Of a stretch of 60,307 nucleotides of DNA, positions 1-6,679 are shown in pieces. A model generated the notes under the pieces. The model worked only from the letters and a program-made list of their open reading frames with translations. It made no database searches and was not told where the DNA came from. Positions within the stretch are counted from its first letter, which is position 1; each line of letters opens with the position of its first letter. The translations under genes were made by a program, and so were the position numbers. The DNA is from an uncultured Oscillospiraceae bacterium (GTDB taxonomy: Bacteria; Bacillota; Clostridia; Oscillospirales; Oscillospiraceae), in the NCBI GenBank assembly GCA_910577525.1, contig CAJTLI010000010.1, forward strand, positions 1 through 60,307. The letters are read 5' to 3'.

Positions 1-264
1 GCCCCCCCGCCGCAGGGGGAGCACGTCCACCGGCCGCAGGGCGGTCAGCCGGTTCCCATAGGGAAAGCTCTCCCCCAGCACCACCCGCCGGACCCCGGCC
101 CGGACCAGCGCCCGCTCCGCCCGGCGCAGACGCCGCCTTCCCCACCAGTCCGCCGGGCCCTCCGGCAGCCACACCGCCGCCCGCAGCGCCGGAAGGGGGC
201 CCAGCATCTCCTCCTCCAGCCGGACCCGGCCCTTTTTACCCGCCAAAACAAGCCGTCCCACCAT
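1..264 (-). CDS. Hypothetical protein, 3' part beyond window edge
   Basis: An open frame of 88 codons starts at ATG 264 and runs off the left edge. It begins MVGRLVLAGKKGRVRLEEEM and is Arg/Leu rich. A GGTGAGGTGA ribosome binding site lies just upstream of the start. Third codon positions are mostly G or C, as in the neighbours, which supports real coding. No family is recognised from the visible N-terminal part. It is divergent from degV. The overlapping frame at 45-251 is a shadow. Confidence 0.55.
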   Translation of the reverse strand, partial: MVGRLVLAGKKGRVRLEEEMLGPLPALRAAVWLPEGPADWWGRRRLRRAERALVRAGVRRVVLGESFPYGNRLTALRPVDVLPLRRGG

Positions 265-326
265 ATCCGTCACCTCACCGTTTCCATATGCGCCGGGCCG
301 GGCGGGCATTCCTGGGAAATCCGGCC

Positions 327-355
327 TTGCAATTTTTCAGGACAAATGGTATAAT
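327..355 (+). promoter_or_regulatory. SigA-type promoter of degV
   Basis: TTGCAA (327-332), a 17-bp spacer and a perfect TATAAT (350-355) sit about 50 bp before the degV start. Confidence 0.75.
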
Positions 356-406
356 CCACTTGTTTTTCCCCATTCTATATGGAAGATTTCAACTGGAGGT
401 CATCCC

Positions 407-1243
407 ATGTCCATAAAAGTTACCGCCACCAGCACCTGCGACCTGCCCCCGGAGCTGCTGGAGCGCTATCAGATCACCATGGTGCCCCTGTACGTATCCT
501 TTGGCGGCACAACCTGCCGGGACGGCGTGGATGCCTGCCCGGAGGACATCTTCCGCCATGTGGAGGGGGGCGGCCAGCTGCCCTCCACCGCCGCGGTGAA
601 CATCGCCGACTATCAGGAGCTCTTTGCCCGTCTCTCCCCCCAGTACGACGACGTGCTCCACATCACCATCGGCAGCGAGTTCTCCTGCTGCTATCAAAAC
701 GCTCTGGCCGCGGCGGAGGAGTTCCCCAACATCCACGTGGTGGACTCCCGGAACCTCACCGTAGGCCAGGGGATTCTGGCCCTGGCCGCCGCCGAGGCCG
801 CCCAGCGGGGGGCGGACATCCATGAGATCACCGCCATGCTGGAGGAGATGGCCGGTCGGGTGGACACCACCTTCGTGGTGGACAAGCTGGACTATCTGGC
901 CAAGGGCGGGCGGTGCTCCTCGGTGGTTGCCCTGGGGGCCAACCTGCTGAAGCTGAAGCCCTGCATCGTGCTGGCCGACGGCAAAATGACCGTGGGCAAA
1001 AAGTACCGGGGGGCCTTTGAGAAGGTGCTGCCCGACTACGTCCGGGACCAGCTGGCGGACAAGAACGTGGACCTGAACCGGATCTTTGTGGTCTACAGCC
1101 GGTGCGACCCGGCCATTCCCGCCTCCATCTGTGAGACCGTCAGGCAGTACGGCTTCAAGGAGGTGCTCACCGCCGACGCGGGCTGCACCATCTCCTGCCA
1201 CTGCGGACCTAACACGCTGGGCGTGATTTTCCTGAGAAAGTAA
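407..1243 (+). CDS. DegV family fatty-acid-binding protein
   Basis: This 278-aa protein fits the DegV/FakB family, whose members bind one fatty acid and present it to a fatty acid kinase for phosphorylation. The N-terminus has the family signature TSTCDLPPELLERYQI followed by MVPLYVSFGG. A mid-domain segment TIGSEFSCCYQNA and the VVDSRNLTVGQG motif are also typical. The start ATG 407 has a GGAGGT site at the normal distance. The gene has its own TTGCAA-17-TATAAT promoter and a strong terminator directly after the stop, so it is monocistronic. No FakA-like kinase is nearby. The family call is firm; the exact lipid is unknown. Confidence 0.9.
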   Translation: MSIKVTATSTCDLPPELLERYQITMVPLYVSFGGTTCRDGVDACPEDIFRHVEGGGQLPSTAAVNIADYQELFARLSPQYDDVLHITIGSEFSCCYQNALAAAEEFPNIHVVDSRNLTVGQGILALAAAEAAQRGADIHEITAMLEEMAGRVDTTFVVDKLDYLAKGGRCSSVVALGANLLKLKPCIVLADGKMTVGKKYRGAFEKVLPDYVRDQLADKNVDLNRIFVVYSRCDPAIPASICETVRQYGFKEVLTADAGCTISCHCGPNTLGVIFLRK

Positions 1244-1251
1244 TCCCACGC

Positions 1252-1282
1252 AAAAGGGACAGGCCATTCGCCTGTCCCTTTT
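1252..1282. terminator. Bidirectional terminator between degV and the MocR gene
   Basis: A perfect 13-bp stem (AAAAGGGACAGGC and its complement) with a 5-nt loop. It has A and T tracts on its two sides, so it can serve both convergent genes. Confidence 0.85.
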
Positions 1283-1290
1283 ATGATATG

Positions 1291-2673
1291 TCACGCCCAC
1301 GCCCGGGCCAGCAGCCCGGCGGCCTGGAGCAGCTCCTCCTCGGTCAACCCGGCAAAGCCCAGCACCACCGTGGAGGGCTTTGGCGCCAGATTGTGGCAGT
1401 ACCGGCTCAGGGGGTGGACCCGGACGGACGCCTCCGCCGCCCGGTCCACCAGCTCCAATTCCGAAAACCGGGGCAGGGTGAGCAGAAAGTGGAGCCCCGC
1501 CTCCGCCCCGGAGATGGACACGCCGGGAATTTCGGACAGCGCCCCGGTGAACAGGGCGCACTTTCTGCGGTATAGATTGCCGGCGCGCCGCAGGTGCCGC
1601 CCGTACAGCCCCTGGGCGATGAACCGGCGCAGGCTCTCCTGCTCGAACCGGGAGACGGTGCAGGCCCCGTGGGAAAAGGTCTCGTGATACCGCTCCGCAA
1701 GGGGCCGGGGCAGAATCATGTAGGCCACCCGGATAGCGGGGGCAATGGACCGGGAGAAGGTGCCCATATATACCACCCGCCCCGCCCGGTCCAGCCCCTG
1801 GAGGGCAGGGATGGGCCGGGACGCGTATCGAAACTCGCTGTCGTAGTCGTCCTCGATGAGCCAGCGGTCCGGGGCGGAGGCCGCCCAGTGGAGCAGCTGG
1901 CTGCGCCGCCCGGCGGGCATGGTCACACCCAGGGGAAACTGGTGGGAGGGGGTGATATAGGCCAGCCCCGCGCCGCTTTGTTCCAGGGCCGACCAGTCCA
2001 TCCCCTCCCCGTCCACCGGGATGGGGACCGCCTCCCGGCCATGAAGGGCCGCGGCGGCGTAGGCGGCGGGGTAGCCCGGGTCCTCCAGGGCGATGGCCCG
2101 GTGCGGCCCCAGGAGCTGGAGCAGCAGGGACAGCAGATAGTCCGCCCCCGCCCCCACCACCACCTGCTCCGGGGAGCAGCGCACCCCCCGGTACTGGGCC
2201 AGCAGCCGGGCCAGCTCCGCCCGCAGGGGCTCGTCTCCCTGAGGGTGTCCCCGCTGGAGCAGGCCGGGATTCTCATACACCGCCTCCTTGGTAATCCGCG
2301 CCCAGGAGGAGAAGGGGAAGACGGACACATCCACCGCCGACGTGGAGCAGTCATAGGCCCACCGGGCGGGGGGAGCCGCCGGGGCGGCCTCCGGCGGAGG
2401 CGGGGCGGGGGCGGGACCGGGGAGGAGCAGGTGGGCGCAGACGTAGCCGCTGCGGGGCTTGGCCAGCACATAGCCCTCCGCCGCCAGCAGGGAATAGGCG
2501 GTCTCCACCGTGCTCATGCTCAGCCCCGTCAGGGCGCACATGCGCCGCTTGGAGGGCAGCTTGGCCCCCGGGGACAGGGCCCCGGACTGGATCGCCCCGG
2601 CGATGTGGCGGTAGAGCTGGTCGTATAGCGGTGTTTTGCCGTCAAATACGGGGAGGGGAAAGGATTGGGCCAT
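1291..2673 (-). CDS. MocR/PdxR-type regulator with an aminotransferase-like domain lacking the PLP lysine
   Basis: This 460-aa protein has an N-terminal GntR winged helix (about residues 10-80, with TPLYDQLYRHIAGAIQSG and GAKLPSKRRM). A linker joins it to a fold-type I aminotransferase domain of the MocR family. MocR proteins use PLP or PLP adducts as effectors, and PdxR members control vitamin B6 genes. The cofactor-pocket motif IEDDYDSEFRY is present. The segment that normally reads GTFSKxxAPxxR is here GTFSRSIAPAIR, so the Schiff-base lysine is Arg308. ATG 2673 was chosen because GGAGGTG precedes it; the longer frame from 2712 has no ribosome binding site. It is divergent from an ECF S component, its likely target. 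Confidence 0.88.
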   Translation of the reverse strand: MAQSFPLPVFDGKTPLYDQLYRHIAGAIQSGALSPGAKLPSKRRMCALTGLSMSTVETAYSLLAAEGYVLAKPRSGYVCAHLLLPGPAPAPPPPEAAPAAPPARWAYDCSTSAVDVSVFPFSSWARITKEAVYENPGLLQRGHPQGDEPLRAELARLLAQYRGVRCSPEQVVVGAGADYLLSLLLQLLGPHRAIALEDPGYPAAYAAAALHGREAVPIPVDGEGMDWSALEQSGAGLAYITPSHQFPLGVTMPAGRRSQLLHWAASAPDRWLIEDDYDSEFRYASRPIPALQGLDRAGRVVYMGTFSRSIAPAIRVAYMILPRPLAERYHETFSHGACTVSRFEQESLRRFIAQGLYGRHLRRAGNLYRRKCALFTGALSEIPGVSISGAEAGLHFLLTLPRFSELELVDRAAEASVRVHPLSRYCHNLAPKPSTVVLGFAGLTEEELLQAAGLLARAWA

Positions 2674-2700
2674 AGGGACACCTCCAAATCGGGCCGCGTC

Positions 2701-2761
2701 AACTGACCCCATAAAAAAGTTGAAAACTGGAACTGGAAACCATGTCAGTTTCCCCTATAAT
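2701..2761. promoter_or_regulatory. Intergenic operator/promoter region between the MocR gene and the ECF gene
   Basis: AACTGG occurs twice in direct tandem (2725-2736). A wider inverted pair AACTGAC (2701-2707) and GTCAGTT (2744-2750) flanks it. On the plus strand a perfect TATAAT (2756-2761) has only a poor -35 box (CTGGAA), as expected for an activator-dependent promoter. Tandem direct repeats are typical MocR/PdxR targets. The site assignment is an inference. Confidence 0.55.
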
Positions 2762-2808
2762 AGCACCAAGACCAAGGGGCCGTCAAGGCCCGAAAGGAGT
2801 TGTCATCC

Positions 2809-3390
2809 ATGAAGGAATCCAAAAACAGACGGGCCCTGACCATGCTGTGCATGGCCGCCGTGATGGCCGCGCTGGTGGCGGTGGGCTCCAAGATACCGGA
2901 CATCCAGATCCCCTCCCCCCTGGGCACCAACCGCTTCCACCTGGGGAACGTGATGTGCGCCCTGTCGGGGCTGCTGCTGGGACCCTGGTGGGGCGGGCTG
3001 GCGTCGGGGGTGGGCTCGGCCATTTTCGACCTGTTCGACCCCCTGCGCATCATGGAGGCCCCCATCACCCTCCTCACCAAGGGGCTGTACGGCGTGGTGT
3101 CCGGGGCGGTATATTTCAAGGTGTTCAAGGGCCGCAGCAATTATGTCAGCGAGGCCGCCGCCAGCGCGGCGGCGGCGGTGAGCTATATCGCGGTGTATCT
3201 GGTAAAGTGCTTTTTCTACAACGGCCTGCTGGTGAAGGGGCTGGACCCGGCCGGGGCCTGGGTGGCCACCCTGGGCAAGCTCCCCTCCTCCCTGTTCAAC
3301 GGCATTGTGGCCGTGATCTTCGCCCCCATTTTGGGCGTCGCCCTCCACAAGGCCCTGAAGGCGGCCAACCTGGAGATAAAACCGGCATAG
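2809..3390 (+). CDS. ECF transporter S component, possibly vitamin B6
   Basis: This 193-aa membrane protein matches ECF substrate-binding (S) subunits of the PF12822 type. It has about five or six hydrophobic helices and the family segment FHLGNVMCALSGLLLGPWWG followed by GLASGVGSAIFDL. S components dock on a shared energy module (EcfT plus two ATPases), which is not in this window. ATG 2809 was chosen because AAAGGAGT lies 8 nt upstream; the TTG at 2800 overlaps that site. It is transcribed away from a MocR-type regulator, and that link suggests a pyridoxine-type vitamer as cargo, as proposed for PdxU families. The substrate is inferred, not shown. Confidence 0.82.
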   Translation: MKESKNRRALTMLCMAAVMAALVAVGSKIPDIQIPSPLGTNRFHLGNVMCALSGLLLGPWWGGLASGVGSAIFDLFDPLRIMEAPITLLTKGLYGVVSGAVYFKVFKGRSNYVSEAAASAAAAVSYIAVYLVKCFFYNGLLVKGLDPAGAWVATLGKLPSSLFNGIVAVIFAPILGVALHKALKAANLEIKPA

Positions 3391-3404
3391 CCCTTGCCTG
3401 TAAC

Positions 3405-3492
3405 AAACGAAATGTCCTCCGGCCTGAGCCGGAGGACATTTCGTTTTGGGAGAAAAGAGAGAGGGAGAAGATTGTCCGGTTTTGTACCTGAC
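3405..3492 (-). ncRNA. Putative small RNA, module 1 of a tandem pair
   Basis: On the minus strand, an extended -10 box TGGTATGAT (3507-3499) is followed by a short transcript region with the CU-rich stretch CTCCCTCTCTCTTTTCTC. It ends in a perfect 19-bp stem with a 4-nt loop (3405-3446). The stem also terminates the ECF gene on the plus strand. The module is repeated at 3582-3681 with about 85 percent identity outside the stem. The RNA call is an inference from promoter-like and terminator-like parts plus duplication. Confidence 0.4.
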
Positions 3493-3740
3493 GGGATCAT
3501 CATACCAGAGCCGCCCGGAGAGATGTTGGACGATTTGCAAACCTTCTGTGAAAGATTTGTAAATACGGCGCCCCGCCCGGCAAAATGAAATCCCCCCGGC
3601 CAAGCCGGGGGGTTTCATTTTTTGAGAAAAGAGAGAGGGAGGAGATTGTCTGGTTTTGTACCTGACGTGATTATAATACCAGAGTTCTCCGGGGAAATGT
3701 TGGACGATTTGAGAACCTTTTGTGAAGGATTTATGAACGC
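3450..3740. repeat. Imperfect tandem duplication of a hairpin-plus-promoter module
   Basis: 3450-3566 and 3624-3740 align without gaps and differ at about 16 of 117 positions. Shared blocks include GGTTTTGTACCTGACG and GTTGGACGATTTG. Each copy is preceded by its own stem-loop (3405-3446 and 3582-3621). The stems differ in sequence but keep the CCGG core and the outer AAA/TTT pairs. The 400-bp gap between the ECF gene and dacF holds no coding frame with a ribosome binding site. Confidence 0.8.
3582..3665 (-). ncRNA. Putative small RNA, module 2 of a tandem pair
   Basis: This is the second copy of the module, also on the minus strand. It has extended -10 TGGTATTAT (3681-3673), with an overlapping TATAAT, then the CU-rich stretch CTCCTCCCTCTCTC. 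It ends in a GC stem (3582-3621) with one bulged T. The U tract is short on the minus strand and longer (six T) on the plus strand, so the hairpin could equally be a plus-strand terminator. About 85 nt would be transcribed. Confidence 0.4.
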
Positions 3741-3795
3741 TGTGAAATTTCCGTGAACGGCGGAGGCGGTTCGGCAAAATGGGACAAAAACCGGC

Positions 3796-5169
3796 TCACC
3801 GCCTGCCCCGGTAGTTGGAGCTGGGCCGCCGTCCGCCCCCCGGGCGGCTGTAGCGCCGCCGCGCCCTGCGCCGGGGCAGGACCACGGCCACCAGGATGAC
3901 CAGGGCCGCCACAGCGGCCACTCCCAGCGCCGCCAGCGCCTTCACCCACCACATGCCCCAGTAGAACTCAATTTGCTGGATGGCGTAGAGGAAGTCGGAC
4001 CGGGCCACGCTGTCCATGGCCACCATGTCCAGGGTGCCGTACTCCACGTCGTTATACCGCAGGGTGACGGTGCCCAGCTTATCCCCCGCGGCGACGGGGG
4101 CCTCGATGGACTTGGGCAGGTCCACAATGAGCTCGGCCTTCTTGGGGTCGTAATCCGAGGGCATGGTGGCCTCGATGCTGCCCACCGGCCGGACCATCAC
4201 ATGGTCCGCGTCGTCGGACAGAGTGACCTCCACCTCCCGCAGCACGTTCTCCGTGTCCTGGTCCAGCAGGGTGATGCGGTGGAAGTTGCCGAAGGCCCAC
4301 TCCAGCAGCCGCTTGGTCTCGGAGAAGGACCACTTGTGCCACGCGCCGTTCTCGTCCTTGGTGTCCTCCGTGCCCAGCACCACGCAGTAGAAGGTGCGGC
4401 CCTCCCCGTCCATGGCGGCGGAGGCCAAACAGCGCCCCGCCTCGCCGGTGTAGCCCGTCTTGATGCCGATGGCCTTGGAGTATGTATAGCCGTTTCCGGC
4501 GTAGTACCCCGTCAGCAGGCCGTTGGAGCTGTAGATGGACCGCTCCGGCTGGAGATTGGTGGCCGGCAGCGTGTAGTAGGCGCTGCGCACCACGGTGCGG
4601 AAGGTCTCATTGGACATGGCCTCCCGGGCCATGAGGTAGATGTCATAGGCGGTGGTGTAGTGCTCCGGGTCGTGGAGGCCGTGGGGGTTGGCGAAATGGG
4701 TGTTTTCCATCCCCAGGCTGGCGGCCCGGGCGTTCATCCGGGCCACAAACTCCGCGGTGGTGCCCCCCACCGCCTCGGCCAGAACGTTGCAGGCGTCGTT
4801 GCCCGAGGGCAGCAGGTCGCAGTACAGCAGGGACTCCACCGTCAGGACCTCCCCGGCCTTGAGCTCGGCGGTGGAGCTGTCCCAGGGCAGGTCCACCGCC
4901 TGGGCGGAGACGGTGACGGGGGTGTCCAGGGTGAGCTGCCCCGCCTCCACCGCGTCCAGCACCACCAGGGAGGTCATGATCTTGGTGATGGAGGCGGGGT
5001 ACATCCGCTCATAGGCGTGGTAATCGTAGAGCACCTCGCCGTTGTCGGAGTCCACAATGATGACGGCCCGGGCCCTGGGCTCCGGGTCCGGGGAGGCCTG
5101 GGCGGGAGCGGTCAGGGACAGGGACAGGACCACCGCCAACAGCGGAACAAGAAAACGATATTTTTTCAT
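3796..5169 (-). CDS. dacF: D-alanyl-D-alanine carboxypeptidase (PBP5/DacF family)
   Basis: This 457-aa serine peptidase of family S11 removes the terminal D-Ala from peptidoglycan stem peptides outside the membrane. A signal peptide covers about residues 1-25. The catalytic motifs are S60-I-T-K63, S122-G-N124 and K237-T-G239, all at family spacing. A PBP5-type C-terminal beta domain follows. A hydrophobic helix near residues 405-430 and a very Arg-rich tail (PRRRARRRYSRPGGGRR) end the protein; most relatives use an amphipathic helix instead. The start ATG 5169 has GGGAG upstream. It stands alone, flanked by non-coding DNA. The dacF symbol is by family resemblance. Confidence 0.9.
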   Translation of the reverse strand: MKKYRFLVPLLAVVLSLSLTAPAQASPDPEPRARAVIIVDSDNGEVLYDYHAYERMYPASITKIMTSLVVLDAVEAGQLTLDTPVTVSAQAVDLPWDSSTAELKAGEVLTVESLLYCDLLPSGNDACNVLAEAVGGTTAEFVARMNARAASLGMENTHFANPHGLHDPEHYTTAYDIYLMAREAMSNETFRTVVRSAYYTLPATNLQPERSIYSSNGLLTGYYAGNGYTYSKAIGIKTGYTGEAGRCLASAAMDGEGRTFYCVVLGTEDTKDENGAWHKWSFSETKRLLEWAFGNFHRITLLDQDTENVLREVEVTLSDDADHVMVRPVGSIEATMPSDYDPKKAELIVDLPKSIEAPVAAGDKLGTVTLRYNDVEYGTLDMVAMDSVARSDFLYAIQQIEFYWGMWWVKALAALGVAAVAALVILVAVVLPRRRARRRYSRPGGGRRPSSNYRGRR

Positions 5170-5312
5170 AGGAATCTCCCGTAATTTATGCTATAATATA
5201 ATCCGGCGCTTGATGGAAAGCGTGTTGTTCTGTGAGTATTTTTATTATATCAGAAAAATATCCTCCGCGCAACGGGGGAAATTGGGCTTTTTGCCGGTTT
5301 TTGGAGGGCGGA

Positions 5313-5693
5313 ATGAAACTGTCAGGCGCGGACCGCCGGTTTGCAGCGGTTATCATGGCGGCTGGAGCCGCCATGCTCCTGTGCTTCGCCGCGCGAAGCA
5401 CAGGAATGCGTTCTCTGGAAATGCTCACCCGCGAACCGCCCGCCGCGGCGGAGGCGGCGCAGGGGGACCTGGTGGACGTGAACGCCGCCGGGCTGGAGGA
5501 GCTGATGAGCCTGCCCGGCATCGGGGAGGTCCGGGCGCGGGCCATTCTGGAGGACCGGGAGGCCAACGGCCCCTACCGCTATCCGGAGGACCTGATCCGG
5601 GTCAAGGGGATCGGAGAGGGAATTTTGGAGGACATTTTGGACCAGATCACAACAGGAGGACAGGAATATGCCCAAAATATTGGTAGTGGATGA
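5313..5693 (+). CDS. ComEA-like helix-hairpin-helix protein
   Basis: This 126-aa protein has one N-terminal membrane helix (about residues 10-28) and a C-terminal double helix-hairpin-helix. The motifs are VDVNAAGLEELMSLPGIGEV and IRVKGIGEGILEDI. This is the ComEA layout, a membrane-anchored double-strand DNA-binding protein for DNA uptake. It lacks the SLBB domain of longer ComEA proteins. ATG 5313 has GGAGGG just before it; the longer frame starting at 5232 has no such site. Its last 26 bases overlap the start of the response regulator, so the two are probably cotranscribed. No comEC is in the window. Confidence 0.8.
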   Translation: MKLSGADRRFAAVIMAAGAAMLLCFAARSTGMRSLEMLTREPPAAAEAAQGDLVDVNAAGLEELMSLPGIGEVRARAILEDREANGPYRYPEDLIRVKGIGEGILEDILDQITTGGQEYAQNIGSG

Positions 5694-6360
5694 CGAGCGG
5701 GTGATGGTCAAAGGCATCAAGTTCAACCTGGAGAACGAGGGCTATCAGGTAGACACCGGCTCCGACGGGGAGGAGGCTGTGGACAAGGCCCGGACGGGCC
5801 AGTTCGACCTCATCATCCTGGATTTGATGATGCCTAAAATCGACGGCCTCCAGGCCTGCATGAAGATCCGGGAGTTCTCCAACGTCCCCGTCATCATGCT
5901 CACCGCCAAAGGGGAGGACGCGGACAAGATCATCGGGTTTGAGTGCGGCGCGGACGACTATATCACCAAGCCCTTCAACATTCTGGAGCTGAAGGCCCGC
6001 ATCCGGGCCCTGCTGCGCCGGGCGGGGGCCGCCGCCCAGCAGCAGCGGGAGGCCGACCGCCTCAGCCGGGGGGCCATCACCCTGGACCTGGCGGCCCGGG
6101 CCGCCTGGCGGGACGGGGAGCGGGTGGAGCTCACCGCCAAGGAGTTCGACCTGATGGTGCTGCTGATGCAGAACCCCGGCCGGGTGTACAGCCGGGAAAA
6201 CCTGCTCAATCTGGTGTGGGGCTACGAGTATATCGGGGACTACCGCACGGTGGACGTGCACATCCGCCGCCTGCGGGAGAAGCTGGAGCCCGACCCCGCC
6301 AGCCCGGAGCACATCCTCACCAAGTGGGGCGTGGGCTACTACCTTGCGAACAGTCCCTGA
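5668..6360 (+). CDS. OmpR/PhoB-family response regulator
   Basis: This 230-aa protein has a CheY-like receiver (residues 1-120) with phospho-acceptor Asp52 in LDLMMPK, Thr in VIMLTAKGED and Lys in TKPFN. A winged-helix effector domain (about 130-228) contains the ELTAKEFDLMVLLMQNPG recognition region and the DYRTVDVHIRRLREK segment. It probably pairs with the histidine kinase that starts at 6680, although a 320-bp repeat-containing gap separates them. The ribosome binding site AGGAGG lies inside the preceding ComEA-like gene. The sequence resembles PhoB/WalR; the signal cannot be deduced. Confidence 0.93.
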   Translation: MPKILVVDDERVMVKGIKFNLENEGYQVDTGSDGEEAVDKARTGQFDLIILDLMMPKIDGLQACMKIREFSNVPVIMLTAKGEDADKIIGFECGADDYITKPFNILELKARIRALLRRAGAAAQQQREADRLSRGAITLDLAARAAWRDGERVELTAKEFDLMVLLMQNPGRVYSRENLLNLVWGYEYIGDYRTVDVHIRRLREKLEPDPASPEHILTKWGVGYYLANSP

Positions 6361-6373
6361 AAGACCACGGGGC

Positions 6374-6405
6374 CTTCCTTTTTTCTTTGAAAAGAAAAAA
6401 GGAAG
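6374..6405 (+). terminator. Terminator-like hairpin after the response regulator
   Basis: A perfect 15-bp A/T-rich inverted repeat (CTTCCTTTTTTCTTT and its complement) around GA, 14 bp after the stop codon. It lacks a GC core and a clear U tract, so it may belong to the adjacent repeat element and may not be a true terminator. Confidence 0.5.
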
Positions 6406-6431
6406 CGAAAAAAGAAACTTTCAAGGAAAGA

Positions 6432-6584
6432 CCGATTCAATCGGCAAGAATGACTTGCGCGAGATTTTTTGCCACAGCGAGGCGGGATTTCGCCGGAATC
6501 ATTGTGTTTATTTCAAGACATCGCAACGAAGTTGTGGCGAAAAAGATCCGCAAAGCGCCGCAGACGCATTGAATCAGTGCTTCC
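6432..6584. repeat. Nested palindromic intergenic repeat element
   Basis: The gap between regulator and kinase is filled by nested inverted repeats. GATTCAAT (6434-6441) pairs with ATTGAATC (6568-6575). TTTTTGCCACA (6466-6476) pairs with TGTGGCGAAAAA (6533-6544). GGCG/CGCC (6481-6494) makes an inner hairpin. The outer 28 bases (6557-6584) recur in inverse orientation at 27540-27567 with 26 matches. It has no open frame with a ribosome binding site and looks like a mobile MITE-like or structured RNA element. Confidence 0.65.
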
Positions 6585-6679
6585 TTAAACTTTTCCTGCT
6601 GTAAAATGTGTTTTAAAGTTTTTTCTGGTTCTCTTTCTTGACAGAAAGACAACCAAACCCGTCGAGGAGGTGAACACCC

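Noticed and set aside
389..1561. Long antisense frame over degV
   Set aside because: High-GC shadow frame with no ribosome binding site; degV on the plus strand has clear family motifs.
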